DNA from: Streptomyces sp. ICBB 8177
GTDB lineage: Bacteria; Actinomycetota; Actinomycetes; Streptomycetales; Streptomycetaceae
Assembly (NCBI RefSeq): GCF_003144095.1
Contig: NZ_NSKH01000003.1
Span: 568,086 to 632,085 of the forward strand
DNA length: 64,000 nucleotides
Reading direction: 5' to 3'
A program made the translations under genes and the position numbers. Positions 49,776 through 58,635 of the stretch are shown here, piece by piece; within the stretch, counting starts at the first letter, position 1, and each line of letters starts with the position of its first letter. The notes below the pieces were generated by a model that was not told the origin of the DNA, did no database searches, and saw only the letters and a list, made by a program, of their open reading frames with translations.

Positions 49776-51395
49776 TCAGCCTCGGGCTCGCCTGCGGGAG
49801 CCGGGGCGGCGTTCGCTGGGGCGGGTCACCGGGTCGCCCGCCTCCAGGGCCGCGGCCCTGCGGGAGCGGCCGAAGTCCGCCAGGGCTTCGGCCAGCGCGT
49901 GGACCGACGGCTCCGGTGCCATGACGTCGACCCGCAGCCCGTGCTCCTGCGCGGTCTTCGCCGTGGCGGGCCCGATGCACGCGATGACGGTGACGTTGTG
50001 CGGCTTGCCGGCGATGCCGACAAGATTCCGTACCGTGCTCGACGAAGTGAACAGCACCGCGTCGAACCCGCCGCCCTTGATCGCCTCCCGCGTCTCGGCC
50101 GGCGGCGGCGACGCCCGCACCGTGCGGTACGCGGTGACGTCGTCCACCTCCCAGCCCAGCTCGATCAGGCCCGCCACCAGCGTCTCGGTGGCGATGTCCG
50201 CGCGCGGCAGGAACACCCGGTCGATCGGGTCGAAGACCGGGTCGTACGGCGGCCAGTCCTCCAGCAGCCCGGCCGCCGACTGCTCGCCGGACGGCACAAG
50301 GTCGGGCTTGACGCCGAACTCGATCAGCGACCGCGCGGTCGACTCGCCGACCGCCGCGACCTTTATCCCCGCGAAGGCGCGGGCGTCCAGGCCGTACTCC
50401 TCGAACTTCTCGCGAACCGCCTTGACCGCGTTGACCGAGGTGAACGCGATCCACTCGTAGCGGCCGGTCACCAGGCCCTTGACCGCGCGCTCCATCTGCT
50501 GCGGGGTGCGCGGCGGCTCCACCGCGATGGTCGGCACCTCGTGCGGCACGGCGCCGTAGGAACGCAGCTGCTCCGAGAGCGACGCGGCCTGCTCCTTGGT
50601 GCGCGGCACCAGCACCCGCCAGCCGAACAGCGGCTTGGTCTCGAACCAGGAGAGCTGGCCGGGCTCACCGGCCGCCCGCTCGCCCACCACGGCTATCGCC
50701 GCCTGGCCCGGCTCCGCCGCGGGCAGCGCCCGGGCCGCCTTCAGCTCGGCCGCGATCGTCGAGAGGGTCGCGTTCCAGGTGCGCTGCCGGGTCGTGGTGC
50801 CCGCCACCGTGACGGTGAGGGTCGTGTCCGGCTTGCGGCCCGCCGCCATCAGCTCGCTCGCGGTGGCGGCCACCGACTCCAGCGTGGTGGAGACCACCAG
50901 CGTGGCGTCGGAGGACCCCACCTCGGTCCAGCACCGGGTGTCCGCGGTCGCGGCGTCGATGAACCGCACGTCCTGCCCGATCGGCACGCCCGCGTAGGCC
51001 GGCACGCCCACCGCGGTCGCGACGCCCGGCACCACCTCGAACGGGATGCCGGCCTGCGCGCAGGCGAGCATCTCCTCGGCGGCGCCGCCGTCAAGGCCGG
51101 GGTCGCCCGCGACGGCACGCACCACCCGCTTGCCGTTGCTCGCGGACGCCATGACAAGCTTGGAGGCATGCGCGGCGGCACCCACGACGCCGTCCAGCGC
51201 CGCGAGTTCGGGTGCCTCCGCGGCGGCCCGCGCGTGCACGCGCACCACGTCGAGCACCCGGGGGTCGGCGACCAGGACATCCGCGTCGGCCAGCGCCTCG
51301 ACGGCGCGCAGTGTCAGCAGCCCGGGATCCCCGGGCCCGGCACCGAGGAAGGTGACGTGCCCCTGGACGGGCTTGTGCGTGGCGGTGGGGCTCAA
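49776..51395 (-). CDS. hemD: Uroporphyrinogen-III synthase fused to a CobA-like methyltransferase domain
   Basis: A 539-residue fusion. The N-terminal part (about 10-245) has the SUMT/CobA fold: TFLGAGPGDPGLLTLRAVEAL near residue 13 and VVPGVATAVGVPAYAGVPIG near 118. The RLKGGDPFVFGRGGEE-type SAM loop, however, reads VVRAVAGDPGLDGGAAEEM and is degenerate. The C-terminal part (about 265-515) is HemD: WRVLVPRTKEQAASL, ITFT-like IAFTSVNAVKAV and VLFTSSSTVRNLVG. HemD closes the tetrapyrrole ring. TTG start at 51395 overlaps the hemC stop by TTGA. Basic tail at the C-terminus. Confidence 0.92.
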   Translation of the reverse strand: MSPTATHKPVQGHVTFLGAGPGDPGLLTLRAVEALADADVLVADPRVLDVVRVHARAAAEAPELAALDGVVGAAAHASKLVMASASNGKRVVRAVAGDPGLDGGAAEEMLACAQAGIPFEVVPGVATAVGVPAYAGVPIGQDVRFIDAATADTRCWTEVGSSDATLVVSTTLESVAATASELMAAGRKPDTTLTVTVAGTTTRQRTWNATLSTIAAELKAARALPAAEPGQAAIAVVGERAAGEPGQLSWFETKPLFGWRVLVPRTKEQAASLSEQLRSYGAVPHEVPTIAVEPPRTPQQMERAVKGLVTGRYEWIAFTSVNAVKAVREKFEEYGLDARAFAGIKVAAVGESTARSLIEFGVKPDLVPSGEQSAAGLLEDWPPYDPVFDPIDRVFLPRADIATETLVAGLIELGWEVDDVTAYRTVRASPPPAETREAIKGGGFDAVLFTSSSTVRNLVGIAGKPHNVTVIACIGPATAKTAQEHGLRVDVMAPEPSVHALAEALADFGRSRRAAALEAGDPVTRPSERRPGSRRRARG

Positions 51396-52408
51396 AGTGC
51401 TCGCTCCCCCATCAGACCGGCCGCGCCCTTGGCCAGCATCTCCTCGGCGAGTTCGCGGCCCAGGGCCACCGCCTCGTCGTGGGATGCCGGAAGGCCGCCG
51501 GTGGCGGACATCTGCATCAGCGTGGTGCCGTCGGTCGTGCCGACGACCCCCCGCAGACGCAGCTCGGTTACTTGGTGCGCGCCGGACCCGTGGGTGCTGG
51601 GCTCGGCGAGCGCGCCCACGGGGGCGGAACAGCCGGCTTCCAGGGCGGCGAGCAGGGATCGCTCCGCGGTCACGGCGGCCCGGGTCGCCGGGTCGTCGAG
51701 CCGCGCGAGCGCGTCGGCCAGCGCGGTGTCGCGGGCCGCGCACTCCACGGCCAGGGCGCCCTGGCCGGGCGCGGGCAGGACGGCGTCGGTGTCGATGAAC
51801 TCGGTCACCGGCCCCAGCCGCCCGATCCGGGTCAGTCCCGCCGCGGCCAGCACCACGGCGTCCAGCTCACCGGAGGTGACGTACCCGACCCGGGTGTCGA
51901 TGTTGCCGCGGATCGCGACGGTCTCGATCCGGCGGTCCAGCTGTCGCGCCCAGGCGTTCAGCTGGGCCATCCGGCGCGGCGAGCCGGTGCCGACCCGCGC
52001 GCCGTCCGGCAGCTGTTCGAAGGTCAGCCCGTCGCGGGCGACCAGCACGTCGCGCGGGTCCTCCCGGCGCGGCACGGCGGCGAGCGTCAGGCCCTCGGGC
52101 GCGGCGGTCGGCAGGTCCTTCAGGGAGTGCACGGCGAAGTCCACGTCCCCGGCGAGCAGCGCGTCGCGCAGCGCGGAGACGAACACACCGGTGCCGCCGA
52201 TCTGCGCCAGCGCCTCACGCGAGGTGTCGCCGTACGTGGTGATCTCGACCAGCTCGACGGGCCGGCCGGTCAACTCCCGCACCGCGTCGGCCACCTGGCC
52301 GGACTGGGCCATGGCGAGCTTGCTGCGGCGGGTACCGAGCCGCAGTGGTGCCGCGCCCTCCCGTCGCCCGCCACCGCCCTCGACGGAGGCGCTCCGCGCC
52401 GCGGTCAT
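51392..52408 (-). CDS. hemC: Hydroxymethylbilane synthase HemC
   Basis: A 338-residue enzyme joining four porphobilinogens. Signature parts are PLRLGTRRSKLAMAQSGQV (about residue 22), VHSLKDLPT (about 95), VGTGSPRRMAQL and RGNIDTRV. The dipyrromethane cofactor cysteine is in LLAALEAGCSAPVGA near 255. ATG at 52408 overlaps the hemA stop (ATGA), and its own stop overlaps the hemD start, so hemA-hemC-hemD are translated as a chain. Confidence 0.97.
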   Translation of the reverse strand: MTAARSASVEGGGGRREGAAPLRLGTRRSKLAMAQSGQVADAVRELTGRPVELVEITTYGDTSREALAQIGGTGVFVSALRDALLAGDVDFAVHSLKDLPTAAPEGLTLAAVPRREDPRDVLVARDGLTFEQLPDGARVGTGSPRRMAQLNAWARQLDRRIETVAIRGNIDTRVGYVTSGELDAVVLAAAGLTRIGRLGPVTEFIDTDAVLPAPGQGALAVECAARDTALADALARLDDPATRAAVTAERSLLAALEAGCSAPVGALAEPSTHGSGAHQVTELRLRGVVGTTDGTTLMQMSATGGLPASHDEAVALGRELAEEMLAKGAAGLMGERAL

Positions 52409-53736
52409 GATGTTCCTCGATTCGGGTCGTTCGGGCCCACGGCGTCGGCGCGGCTGACGGCGACGACCGCTTGCGGGTCGAGGTCGAACAGTTCGCGCAG
52501 CGCGTCGGCGTACCCGGCGCCGCCGGGCTCGCCCGCGAGCTGTTTGGCCCGCACGGTGGGCGCGTGCAGGAGCTTGTCGACGACGCGGCGCACGGTCTGG
52601 GTGACCTCCGCGCGCGACCGGTCGTCCAGGTCGGGAAGGCGCCCGTCCAGGCGGGCGAGTTCCGCGCTGACCACGTCGGCGGCCATGGTTCGCAGCGCGA
52701 CGACGGTCGGCGTGATGCGTTCGGCCCGCAGGGCGGCGCCGAACGCCTCGACCTCCGACGAGACGATACGCCGAACCGCGTCCACGTCGGCGGCCATCGG
52801 CGCGTCGGCGGAGGCGGCGGCCAGGTCCTCGATGTCGACGAGGTGGACGCCGGGCAGGTCGTGCACCGCGCCGTCCACGTCGCGCGGCATGGCCAGGTCC
52901 AGCAGTCCGAGCGGCGCGGCGTCCGGCGCCCGCTCGGGCAGTACGGCGGCGACCGCGTCCCGGTCGAGCACCAGGCCGGTCGCCCCGGTGCACGAGACGA
53001 CCACGTCGGCGCGGACCAGCTCGCGGCCGACGTCCGCGAACGGCACCGCCCGCCCGCCGAGCTGCGCGGCGAGGCGCTCGGCGCGCTCCAGGGTGCGGTT
53101 GGCGACCACCAGGTCGGCGACGCCGGAACGGGACAGCGTGGTGGCGGCCAGCGAGGACATCGAGCCCGCGCCGACCACCAGGGCGCGCTTGCCCGGCAGT
53201 TGGCCGATCAGGGCGGTGAGCCGGTCCAGGCCGAAGGTGACCAGCGACTGGCCCGCCTTGTCGATCCCGGTCTCGCTGTGGGCCCGCTTGCCGACCCGAA
53301 GGGCCCGCTGGAACAGGTCGTTCAGGCCGCGGCCCGCGGTGTGCAGCTCCTGCCCGAGGCTGAGCGCGTCCTTGATCTGGCCGAGGATCTGGCCCTCGCC
53401 GACCACCATCGAGTCCAGGCCGCAGGCCACCGAGAACAGGTGGTGCACCGCCCGGTCCTCGTAGTGCACGTAGAGGTGCTCGGTCAGCTCGTCCAGGCCG
53501 ACGCCGCTGTGCAGCGACAGCAGGGTGGACAGCTCGGCGACGCCGGCGTGGAACTTGTCCACCTCCGCGTACAGCTCGATGCGGTTGCAGGTGCCCAGCA
53601 CGGCGGCCTCGGTGGCCGGTTCGGCGGCGAGGGTGTCCTGGAGCAGCTTGGCCTTGGCGTCCTCGGTCAGCGCGGCACGCTCCAGCACCGTCACCGGAGC
53701 GCTGCGATGACTCAGGCCGACGACGAGCAGACTCAT
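52405..53736 (-). CDS. hemA: Glutamyl-tRNA reductase HemA
   Basis: A 443-residue enzyme reducing glutamyl-tRNA to glutamate-1-semialdehyde, the entry step of the C5 haem pathway. The catalytic cysteine is in VLGTCNRIELYAEV near residue 50. GLDSMVVGEGQILGQIKDA near 107, GAGSMSSLAATTL (NADP-binding, about 190) and the helical dimerisation domain at the end are all in place. ATG at 53736 overlaps the rex stop (ATGA). Co-transcription with rex ties haem supply to the NADH/NAD ratio. Confidence 0.97.
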   Translation of the reverse strand: MSLLVVGLSHRSAPVTVLERAALTEDAKAKLLQDTLAAEPATEAAVLGTCNRIELYAEVDKFHAGVAELSTLLSLHSGVGLDELTEHLYVHYEDRAVHHLFSVACGLDSMVVGEGQILGQIKDALSLGQELHTAGRGLNDLFQRALRVGKRAHSETGIDKAGQSLVTFGLDRLTALIGQLPGKRALVVGAGSMSSLAATTLSRSGVADLVVANRTLERAERLAAQLGGRAVPFADVGRELVRADVVVSCTGATGLVLDRDAVAAVLPERAPDAAPLGLLDLAMPRDVDGAVHDLPGVHLVDIEDLAAASADAPMAADVDAVRRIVSSEVEAFGAALRAERITPTVVALRTMAADVVSAELARLDGRLPDLDDRSRAEVTQTVRRVVDKLLHAPTVRAKQLAGEPGGAGYADALRELFDLDPQAVVAVSRADAVGPNDPNRGTS

Positions 53737-54482
53737 ACGGGCATCACGGCGGGAACGTCCCCGTCCGATCCCGGGCGCCTGACGGCCTTGCGGGCGGTGG
53801 CGACCGCCTCGCCCAGTTCCTCGCCCGCCTTGCGCTGCTCGTGGAAGGCGAGGATCTGCAGCTCGATCGACAGGTCGACCTTGCGCACGTCCACCCCGTC
53901 CGGCACGGACAGCACGGTGGGCGCGAAGTTGAGGATGGAGGTGACCCCGGCGGCCACCAGCCGGTCGCAGACCTCCTGGGCGGCACCGGCCGGGGTGGCG
54001 ATCACGCCGATCGACACCAGGTTGTCCGAGATGATCGATTCCAGCTCGTCGGTGTGGCGGATCGGCAGGCCCGCGACCATCTTGCCGGTCTGCGCCGCGT
54101 CGGCGTCTATCAGCGCCGCGACCCGGAAGCCGCGCGAGGCGAAGCCGCCGTAATTGGCCAGCGCCGCGCCGAGGTTGCCGATGCCGACGATGACGACCGG
54201 CCAGTCCTGGGTCAGGCCCAGCTCACGGGAGATCTGGTAGACGAGGTACTCGACGTCGTAGCCGACACCGCGGGTGCCGTAGGAACCGAGGTAGCTGAAG
54301 TCCTTGCGCAGCTTGGCGGAGTTGACGCCCGCCGCGGTGGCGAGTTCCTCGGAGGAGACCGTGGGTACGGACCGCTCCGACAGAGCGGTGAGCGCCCGCA
54401 GGTACAGCGGAAGCCTGGCGACGGTGGCCTCGGGAATCCCTCGGCTCCGGGTCGCCGGTCGGTGAGTTCGGCCAGTTGCCAC
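53733..54482 (-). CDS. rex: Redox-sensing repressor Rex
   Basis: A 249-residue NADH-responsive repressor. The winged helix (about residues 15-75: ATVARLPLYLRALTAL, NSAKLRKDFSYLGSYGTRGVGY) binds operator DNA. The Rossmann domain starts VVIVGIGNLGAALANYGGF near 93 and binds NAD(H). GTG at 54482 with CAGGAG upstream; the longer frame runs into the operator region. It is first in rex-hemA-hemC-hemD and has its operator 75-96 bases upstream, so it represses its own operon when NADH is low and releases when NADH rises. Confidence 0.97.
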   Translation of the reverse strand: MATGRTHRPATRSRGIPEATVARLPLYLRALTALSERSVPTVSSEELATAAGVNSAKLRKDFSYLGSYGTRGVGYDVEYLVYQISRELGLTQDWPVVIVGIGNLGAALANYGGFASRGFRVAALIDADAAQTGKMVAGLPIRHTDELESIISDNLVSIGVIATPAGAAQEVCDRLVAAGVTSILNFAPTVLSVPDGVDVRKVDLSIELQILAFHEQRKAGEELGEAVATARKAVRRPGSDGDVPAVMPV

Positions 54483-54556
54483 GATGCTCCTGCGGGTAGA
54501 GCTGGGCTGCGGACGCACGCCTTCCCTGGCGTGGCCCTGTACTCGCCAGGCTATGT

Positions 54557-54578
54557 CTTTGTGAACGCGTGCACAAAG
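54557..54578. promoter_or_regulatory. Rex operator (ROP) of rex-hemACD
   Basis: A near-perfect palindrome with core TGTGAACGCGTGCACA, flanked by CTT and AAG. One position (G for T in the right half) departs from symmetry. The streptomycete Rex operator is TGTGAACGCGTTCACA. Position upstream of rex supports autoregulation. Confidence 0.9.
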
Positions 54579-54613
54579 ATGGTGTCCGATTTGCCCCTGT
54601 GAAGTGATGGGCA

Positions 54614-55288
54614 TCACGCACCCCCGTCACGGCCGGAGGAAACCATTCGGCGGTCTCGTTCGTCCCCATTTCCGGCGCCCGCGAGGGGACGGAAACCGGC
54701 CCGCCGGGCTATCCAGCGGGCATCCGCGTCCGTCATATGCGCCGACACGGGCCACCGCACCGCGGCGGCCTCGGCCAGCTCCCCGCGGTCCTCGGGAGCG
54801 CACCGGGCGAACAGCTGCCCCGAGGCGCGCGCGTCGCCCAGCGCGGTGTGCGCGGCCCAGCCGGATATCCCCGCCGCGCGGGCGCAGGCGCGCAGGCTCA
54901 GGCCGTAGGGCGCGCCGAAGGACTCCTGCGCCAGCCGCATCGTGCACACGGTGGGGACGTCGGGCATCGCGATCCCGGCGCGGTCGAACTCGGCGGCGAG
55001 GAAGGCGCGGTCGCAGCCCACGTTGTGGCCGACCAGGACCCGGCCGCGCAGGAGGGCGGCGAGGCGGGCGGCGATGCCGGGGAAGCGGGGGGCGGGCAGC
55101 AGGTGGTGCGGCTCGATGCCGTGGATGTGGGTCGGGCCGACCGGGCCCTCGGGGTCGATCAGGGTGCTGAACTCGCCCTGGACGCGGCGCTCGGCGTCCA
55201 GCTGGACGACGGCGACCTCGACGACGCGGTGCCTGCGCGAGCTGGATCCGGTGGCCTCGACGTCGACCACCGCGTAGCCGGGAAGCAC
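54614..55288 (-). CDS. DnaQ-like 3'-5' exonuclease (DEDDh)
   Basis: A 224-residue exonuclease of the DNA polymerase III epsilon type. Exo I is seen as VVDVEATGSS (D-x-E, about residue 9), Exo II as VGHNVGCDRAFLAAEFD (about 85) and Exo III as HTALGDARA (H-x4-D, about 140). GTG at 55288 with AAGGACGG upstream, giving a start just before the first strand; the frame stays open to 55876 but that part is GC-rich low complexity. It probably trims or proofreads DNA or RNA ends. Not linked to a polymerase gene. Confidence 0.88.
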   Translation of the reverse strand: MLPGYAVVDVEATGSSSRRHRVVEVAVVQLDAERRVQGEFSTLIDPEGPVGPTHIHGIEPHHLLPAPRFPGIAARLAALLRGRVLVGHNVGCDRAFLAAEFDRAGIAMPDVPTVCTMRLAQESFGAPYGLSLRACARAAGISGWAAHTALGDARASGQLFARCAPEDRGELAEAAAVRWPVSAHMTDADARWIARRAGFRPLAGAGNGDERDRRMVSSGRDGGA

Positions 55289-55919
55289 CCGTTCACCGTC
55301 CTTGCGTATGCCCCCAGCCCGAACAAAACGCCTCGATGGTAGTCGAAGGCAACCGAATACGCGACCAGGAGGAAAACCCGGGGAAGACGGCGTAAGACGC
55401 CCCGAAGACGCCCGTATGACCACGGAAGGCAACGCGACGGGAACGGGCCGTAGCGGCCCGTCCGACGGGAGGTGGGGTGCGAGGTCGGGGCCGGCCGGGT
55501 GGACGGGGGCGAGGCGCCCAGGCCTCATGCCGCAGCCGCACTCACGGCGACTCCGCGGGCGCTGGGCCCGGGCCGCGGGCCCATAGTCCGGCGCGGTCGC
55601 GCGGGGCGCGGGGCGCGGGGCGCAGCTCAGGCTCGGGCCGCAGGCTCGCGGCCCGGCGGAGCCGGAAGCGCACCCACCGAGACGCGGGCCGCAGGCCCAT
55701 CGCCCTGGCGCAGCCGCAAGCCGCCGGCAGGGAGGGGAGCGAGCCGATCCCGTGCGCGGACCACAGGCCGACAGCCCGGCACCGCCGCAGCCAAAACGGC
55801 CCCGCGCTATCGCCAAGCGCGCGCACACAAGCCGCGGGCCCGCACACCAAGCCCGGGCCGCAGGCCCGCAGGGCACCGGGGTGCGGGCTCGTCCCCGGCA
55901 GGGGCCGCCAGGCCCCGGG
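55289..55919. other. 631-base GC-rich intergenic region, no supported gene
   Basis: All six frames are unusually open, but the translations are Arg/Ala/Pro/Gly-rich and resemble nothing. The sequence is simple: GGGGCGC is repeated about four times near 55600-55626, and GGGCCGCAGGCCC-type palindromes recur (near 55687 and 55856). I see no tRNA or clear promoter. Confidence 0.6.
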
Positions 55920-56207
55920 TCAGGCCCCGAGCGCCTTGCGCAGGCGCCGTTCGTCGACGCGCCAGAAGTCGTGCTGTTCGCCGTCGATCAGGACGACCGG
56001 GATCTGCTCCCAGTACGTACGGAACAGCTCCTCGTCGCGCGTGATGTCCCGCTCCTCCACCGTCGCGCCCACCTCGGAAGCGACCTTCGTCACGATCGCC
56101 CGCGCGTCGTCGCACAGGTGGCAGTCCGGCTTGCCGATCAGCGTCACGACGCGGTCGGCGGGGTTCTTGGCGGCGCTGCGGCCGAACAGAGGGCTCACGC
56201 CCGCCAT
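55920..56207 (-). CDS. Glutaredoxin-like (DUF836) protein
   Basis: A 95-residue small thioredoxin-fold protein. The redox motif CHLC is near residues 29-32 (GKPDCHLCDDARAIV) and the cis-proline segment is EQIPVVLIDGEQHDFW near 68. ATG at 56207. In streptomycetes this gene is a neighbour of the HAD phosphatase and the rex-hem region. It converges with nothing; the HAD gene diverges from it. Likely a cytosolic thiol-disulfide protein, partner unknown. Confidence 0.88.
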   Translation of the reverse strand: MAGVSPLFGRSAAKNPADRVVTLIGKPDCHLCDDARAIVTKVASEVGATVEERDITRDEELFRTYWEQIPVVLIDGEQHDFWRVDERRLRKALGA

Positions 56208-56333
56208 TGTCCCCCGCCCCGCCCGCGCGCGGCGTCCCGCCCGCGTACCCCGTCACACCCGCGTCCTGAGGAGTTCACGTCAGCGCGCGGCGCCCGTCCC
56301 TGACCGGTCGAACGCAATGGCTATGCTCGCCCT

Positions 56334-57281
56334 ATGCCCGCTCTTGGATGGCTCACCGCGCGGCGCCGTTCCGCGAGTCCGCGCAGCGTGCTGGCCGGAG
56401 AGGCCGCCGCCGAGGCCGCTCTCGCGGTGCGCGAACAGGCGGCGCCCGCCGAGGCGGCCGACGACGCGCGCGAGGCGGAGGACCGGGAGTCCCGCTTCCC
56501 CGTCGCCGGGGACCCCAGGGCCGCCGCGTTCTTCGACCTCGACAACACCGTGATGCAGGGCGCGGCGATCTTCCACTTCGGCCGCGGCCTGTACAAGCGC
56601 AAGTTCTTCCACAAGCGCGACCTGCTGCGCTTCGCCTGGCAGCAGACCTGGTTCCGGGTCGCGGGCACCGAGGACCCGGGCCACATGGAGGACGTGCGCA
56701 ACAGCGCGCTGTCCATCGTCAAGGGCCACCGCGTCGAGGAACTGATGGCCATCGGCGAGGAGATCTACGACGAGTACATGGCGGGCAAGATCTGGCCCGG
56801 CACCCGCGCCCTCGCCCAGGCCCACCTGGACGCGGGCCAGCCGGTCTGGCTGGTGACCGCCGCCCCCGTCGAGACCGCCACCATCATCGCCCGCCGCCTG
56901 GGCCTGACCGGTGCGCTGGGCACCGTCGCCGAATCGGTCGGCGGCGTCTACACCGGCCGCCTGGTCGGCGAACCGCTGCACGGGCCCGCCAAGGCCGAGG
57001 CGGTCAAGGCGCTGGCCGCCGCCCGCGGCCTCGACCTGGCCCGCTGCGCCGCGTACAGCGACTCCGCCAACGACATCCCGATGCTGTCGCTGGTCGGTCA
57101 TCCGTACGCGATCAATCCTGACAGCGCGCTGCGCAAGCACGCCCGCGAACACGACTGGCGACTGCGCGACTACCGAACCGGCCGCAAGGCGGCCCGCATC
57201 GGCCTTCCGGCGGCGGCCGGCGTGGGCGCGGTGGCGGGCGGCGCGGTGGCCGCCGCCGCCATACAGCGCCGCAGGCGGTAG
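56334..57281 (+). CDS. HAD-IB family hydrolase (SerB-like phosphatase)
   Basis: A 315-residue phosphatase. An alanine/glutamate-rich leader (about 1-60) precedes the HAD motif [12 protein letters not shown] near residue 66. [14 protein letters not shown] (motif II) is near 170, and [25 protein letters not shown] (motifs III/IV) near 240. The C-terminus has a hydrophobic glycine/alanine span ([16 protein letters not shown], about 290-308) that may touch the membrane. HAD-IB relatives include phosphoserine phosphatase and wall-related CicA-type enzymes; the substrate is open. ATG at 56334. It precedes bldN on the same strand. Confidence 0.88.
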   Translation: MPALGWLTARRRSASPRSVLAGEAAAEAALAVREQAAPAEAADDAREAEDRESRFPVAGDPRAAAFFDLDNTVMQGAAIFHFGRGLYKRKFFHKRDLLRFAWQQTWFRVAGTEDPGHMEDVRNSALSIVKGHRVEELMAIGEEIYDEYMAGKIWPGTRALAQAHLDAGQPVWLVTAAPVETATIIARRLGLTGALGTVAESVGGVYTGRLVGEPLHGPAKAEAVKALAAARGLDLARCAAYSDSANDIPMLSLVGHPYAINPDSALRKHAREHDWRLRDYRTGRKAARIGLPAAAGVGAVAGGAVAAAAIQRRRR

Positions 57282-57639
57282 CCGGATCAACGGCCCCGCA
57301 CGCGCGGTGCGGACGGCCGCGTCCGCACCGTCCGCGCGGGCATCCCCGTCCCGTACCCCGGCGCGGCCCGCGCCACTCCCCGGGCCGCCACATCGGCACA
57401 ACACGCCCTGGTTCCGGACATTCCACGCACCCAAACGGTCAACTTAGGCCGCTCACCCCGTAATTGACCGGTCATCAATGCGATACGGAACGAGCGCATC
57501 CGGCTAATTCGGCAACTCGGTGTAGCGTCGTCTGTACGAAGCGTTATTCTCCTCAGACGCACACCGGTACCCACGCGTCCCTACGGCGGGTGAACGGTTC
57601 CGTACTGATCGTGATGGAAGTCCTGCATCTGGGAGTCCC
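57282..57639. promoter_or_regulatory. bldN upstream region
   Basis: 358 bases without a gene, falling to lower GC near 57460-57560. The palindrome TGACCGGTCA (57465-57474) is perfect and sits in ATTGACCGGTCATCAAT. BldD is known to repress bldN, but this site does not match the BldD consensus I remember, so I leave the binder open. Confidence 0.5.
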
Positions 57640-58467
57640 GTGTACCCACTCGTCGGGGTTGACGCCTCGGGCCTGGCCGCGCTGCGGGCACAGGTTGCCG
57701 ACCGCTTGCGCCAGGTCCTCCCCACGTACGCCGTCCCCGCGTACGCCGTCCCCGCAACCGCGTTCGCCATGGCCGCCGGCGGCACCTCCGCCGTCGGCAG
57801 AGCAGTTCCGCGCACCTCCCGCCTCGGCAGCCCGGCGGCGCAGCGCACCGGTACCCGCGCCCCCGGAACCCGGTCCCCCGGCGCCGGCGCCTCCTCGCGG
57901 CGTCCGCCCGCCGACAGCGACAGCCTGCGGATGATGGAACTGGTCGAGCGCGCGCAGGCCGGCGAGACCGAGGCGTTCGGCCGGCTCTACGACCATTACT
58001 GCGACACCGTCTACCGGTACATCTACTACCGGGTCGGCGGTAAGGCGACGGCCGAGGACCTCACGAGCGAGACGTTCCTGCGGGCGCTGCGCAGGATCGG
58101 CACGTTCACCTGGCAGGGCCGGGACTTCGGCGCCTGGCTGGTCACGATCGCGCGCAACCTGGTCGCGGACCACTTCAAGTCGAGCAGGTTCCGGCTGGAA
58201 GTGACCACCGGCGAAATGCTCGACGCCAACGAGGTCGAGCGCAGCCCGGAGGACTCGGTGCTGGAGCACCTGTCCAACGAGAGCCTGCTCCAGGCGGTCA
58301 AGAAGCTCAACCCGCAGCAGCAGGAGTGCGTGACCCTGCGCTTCCTCCAGGGCCTGTCGGTGGCCGAGACCGCCCGGATCATGGGCAAGAACGAGGGCGC
58401 GATCAAGACCCTCCAGTACCGCGCCGTCCGCACCCTGGCCCGGCTGCTGCCGGAAGACGCCCGCTGA
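57640..58467 (+). CDS. bldN: ECF-type developmental sigma factor BldN (pro-sigma)
   Basis: A 275-residue sigma factor needed for aerial growth in streptomycetes. The N-terminus MYPLVGVDASGLAALR and the long extension (about 90 residues, Ala/Pro/Arg-rich) are BldN hallmarks; the extension is removed proteolytically in S. coelicolor. Region 2 (LYDHYCDTVYRYIYYRVGGK, AEDLTSETFLRALRRIGTF) lies at about 115-165. Region 4 (LNPQQQECVTLRFLQGLSVAETARIMG) lies at about 225-255. GTG at 57640 follows GGGAG. Known targets are bldM, chaplin and rodlin genes. The anti-sigma gene follows. Confidence 0.95.
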   Translation: MYPLVGVDASGLAALRAQVADRLRQVLPTYAVPAYAVPATAFAMAAGGTSAVGRAVPRTSRLGSPAAQRTGTRAPGTRSPGAGASSRRPPADSDSLRMMELVERAQAGETEAFGRLYDHYCDTVYRYIYYRVGGKATAEDLTSETFLRALRRIGTFTWQGRDFGAWLVTIARNLVADHFKSSRFRLEVTTGEMLDANEVERSPEDSVLEHLSNESLLQAVKKLNPQQQECVTLRFLQGLSVAETARIMGKNEGAIKTLQYRAVRTLARLLPEDAR

Positions 58468-58552
58468 CCTTCCGGTGACCCGGCGCCGGAAGACGCCCGC
58501 CGACCCGAGGTCGGCAGGCGTCCGCTGGTCCGACGTCGGCAGGCGTCCGCTG
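58450..58552. repeat. Direct and inverted repeats at the 3' end of bldN
   Basis: CCGGAAGACGCCCGC occurs at 58450-58464 (inside the bldN end) and again at 58486-58500. GTCGGCAGGCGTCCGCTG occurs at 58510-58527 and 58535-58552. The second of the first set can pair with the first of the second set: 58492-58504 and 58510-58522 form a 13-bp stem with one mismatch and a five-base loop, a probable terminator. Confidence 0.75.
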
Positions 58553-58635
58553 ACCCGGCACGCCCCCGCGCGCCGGGCCGAACTCCCCACCGCATAACGG
58601 AATTTCTGCATGTACCGGTCACATCATCAGTGCCG

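Noticed and set aside
55289-55876. N-terminal extension of the exonuclease frame by 196 codons
   Set aside because: Low-complexity repeat translation with no domain; a good start with a ribosome site exists at 55288.
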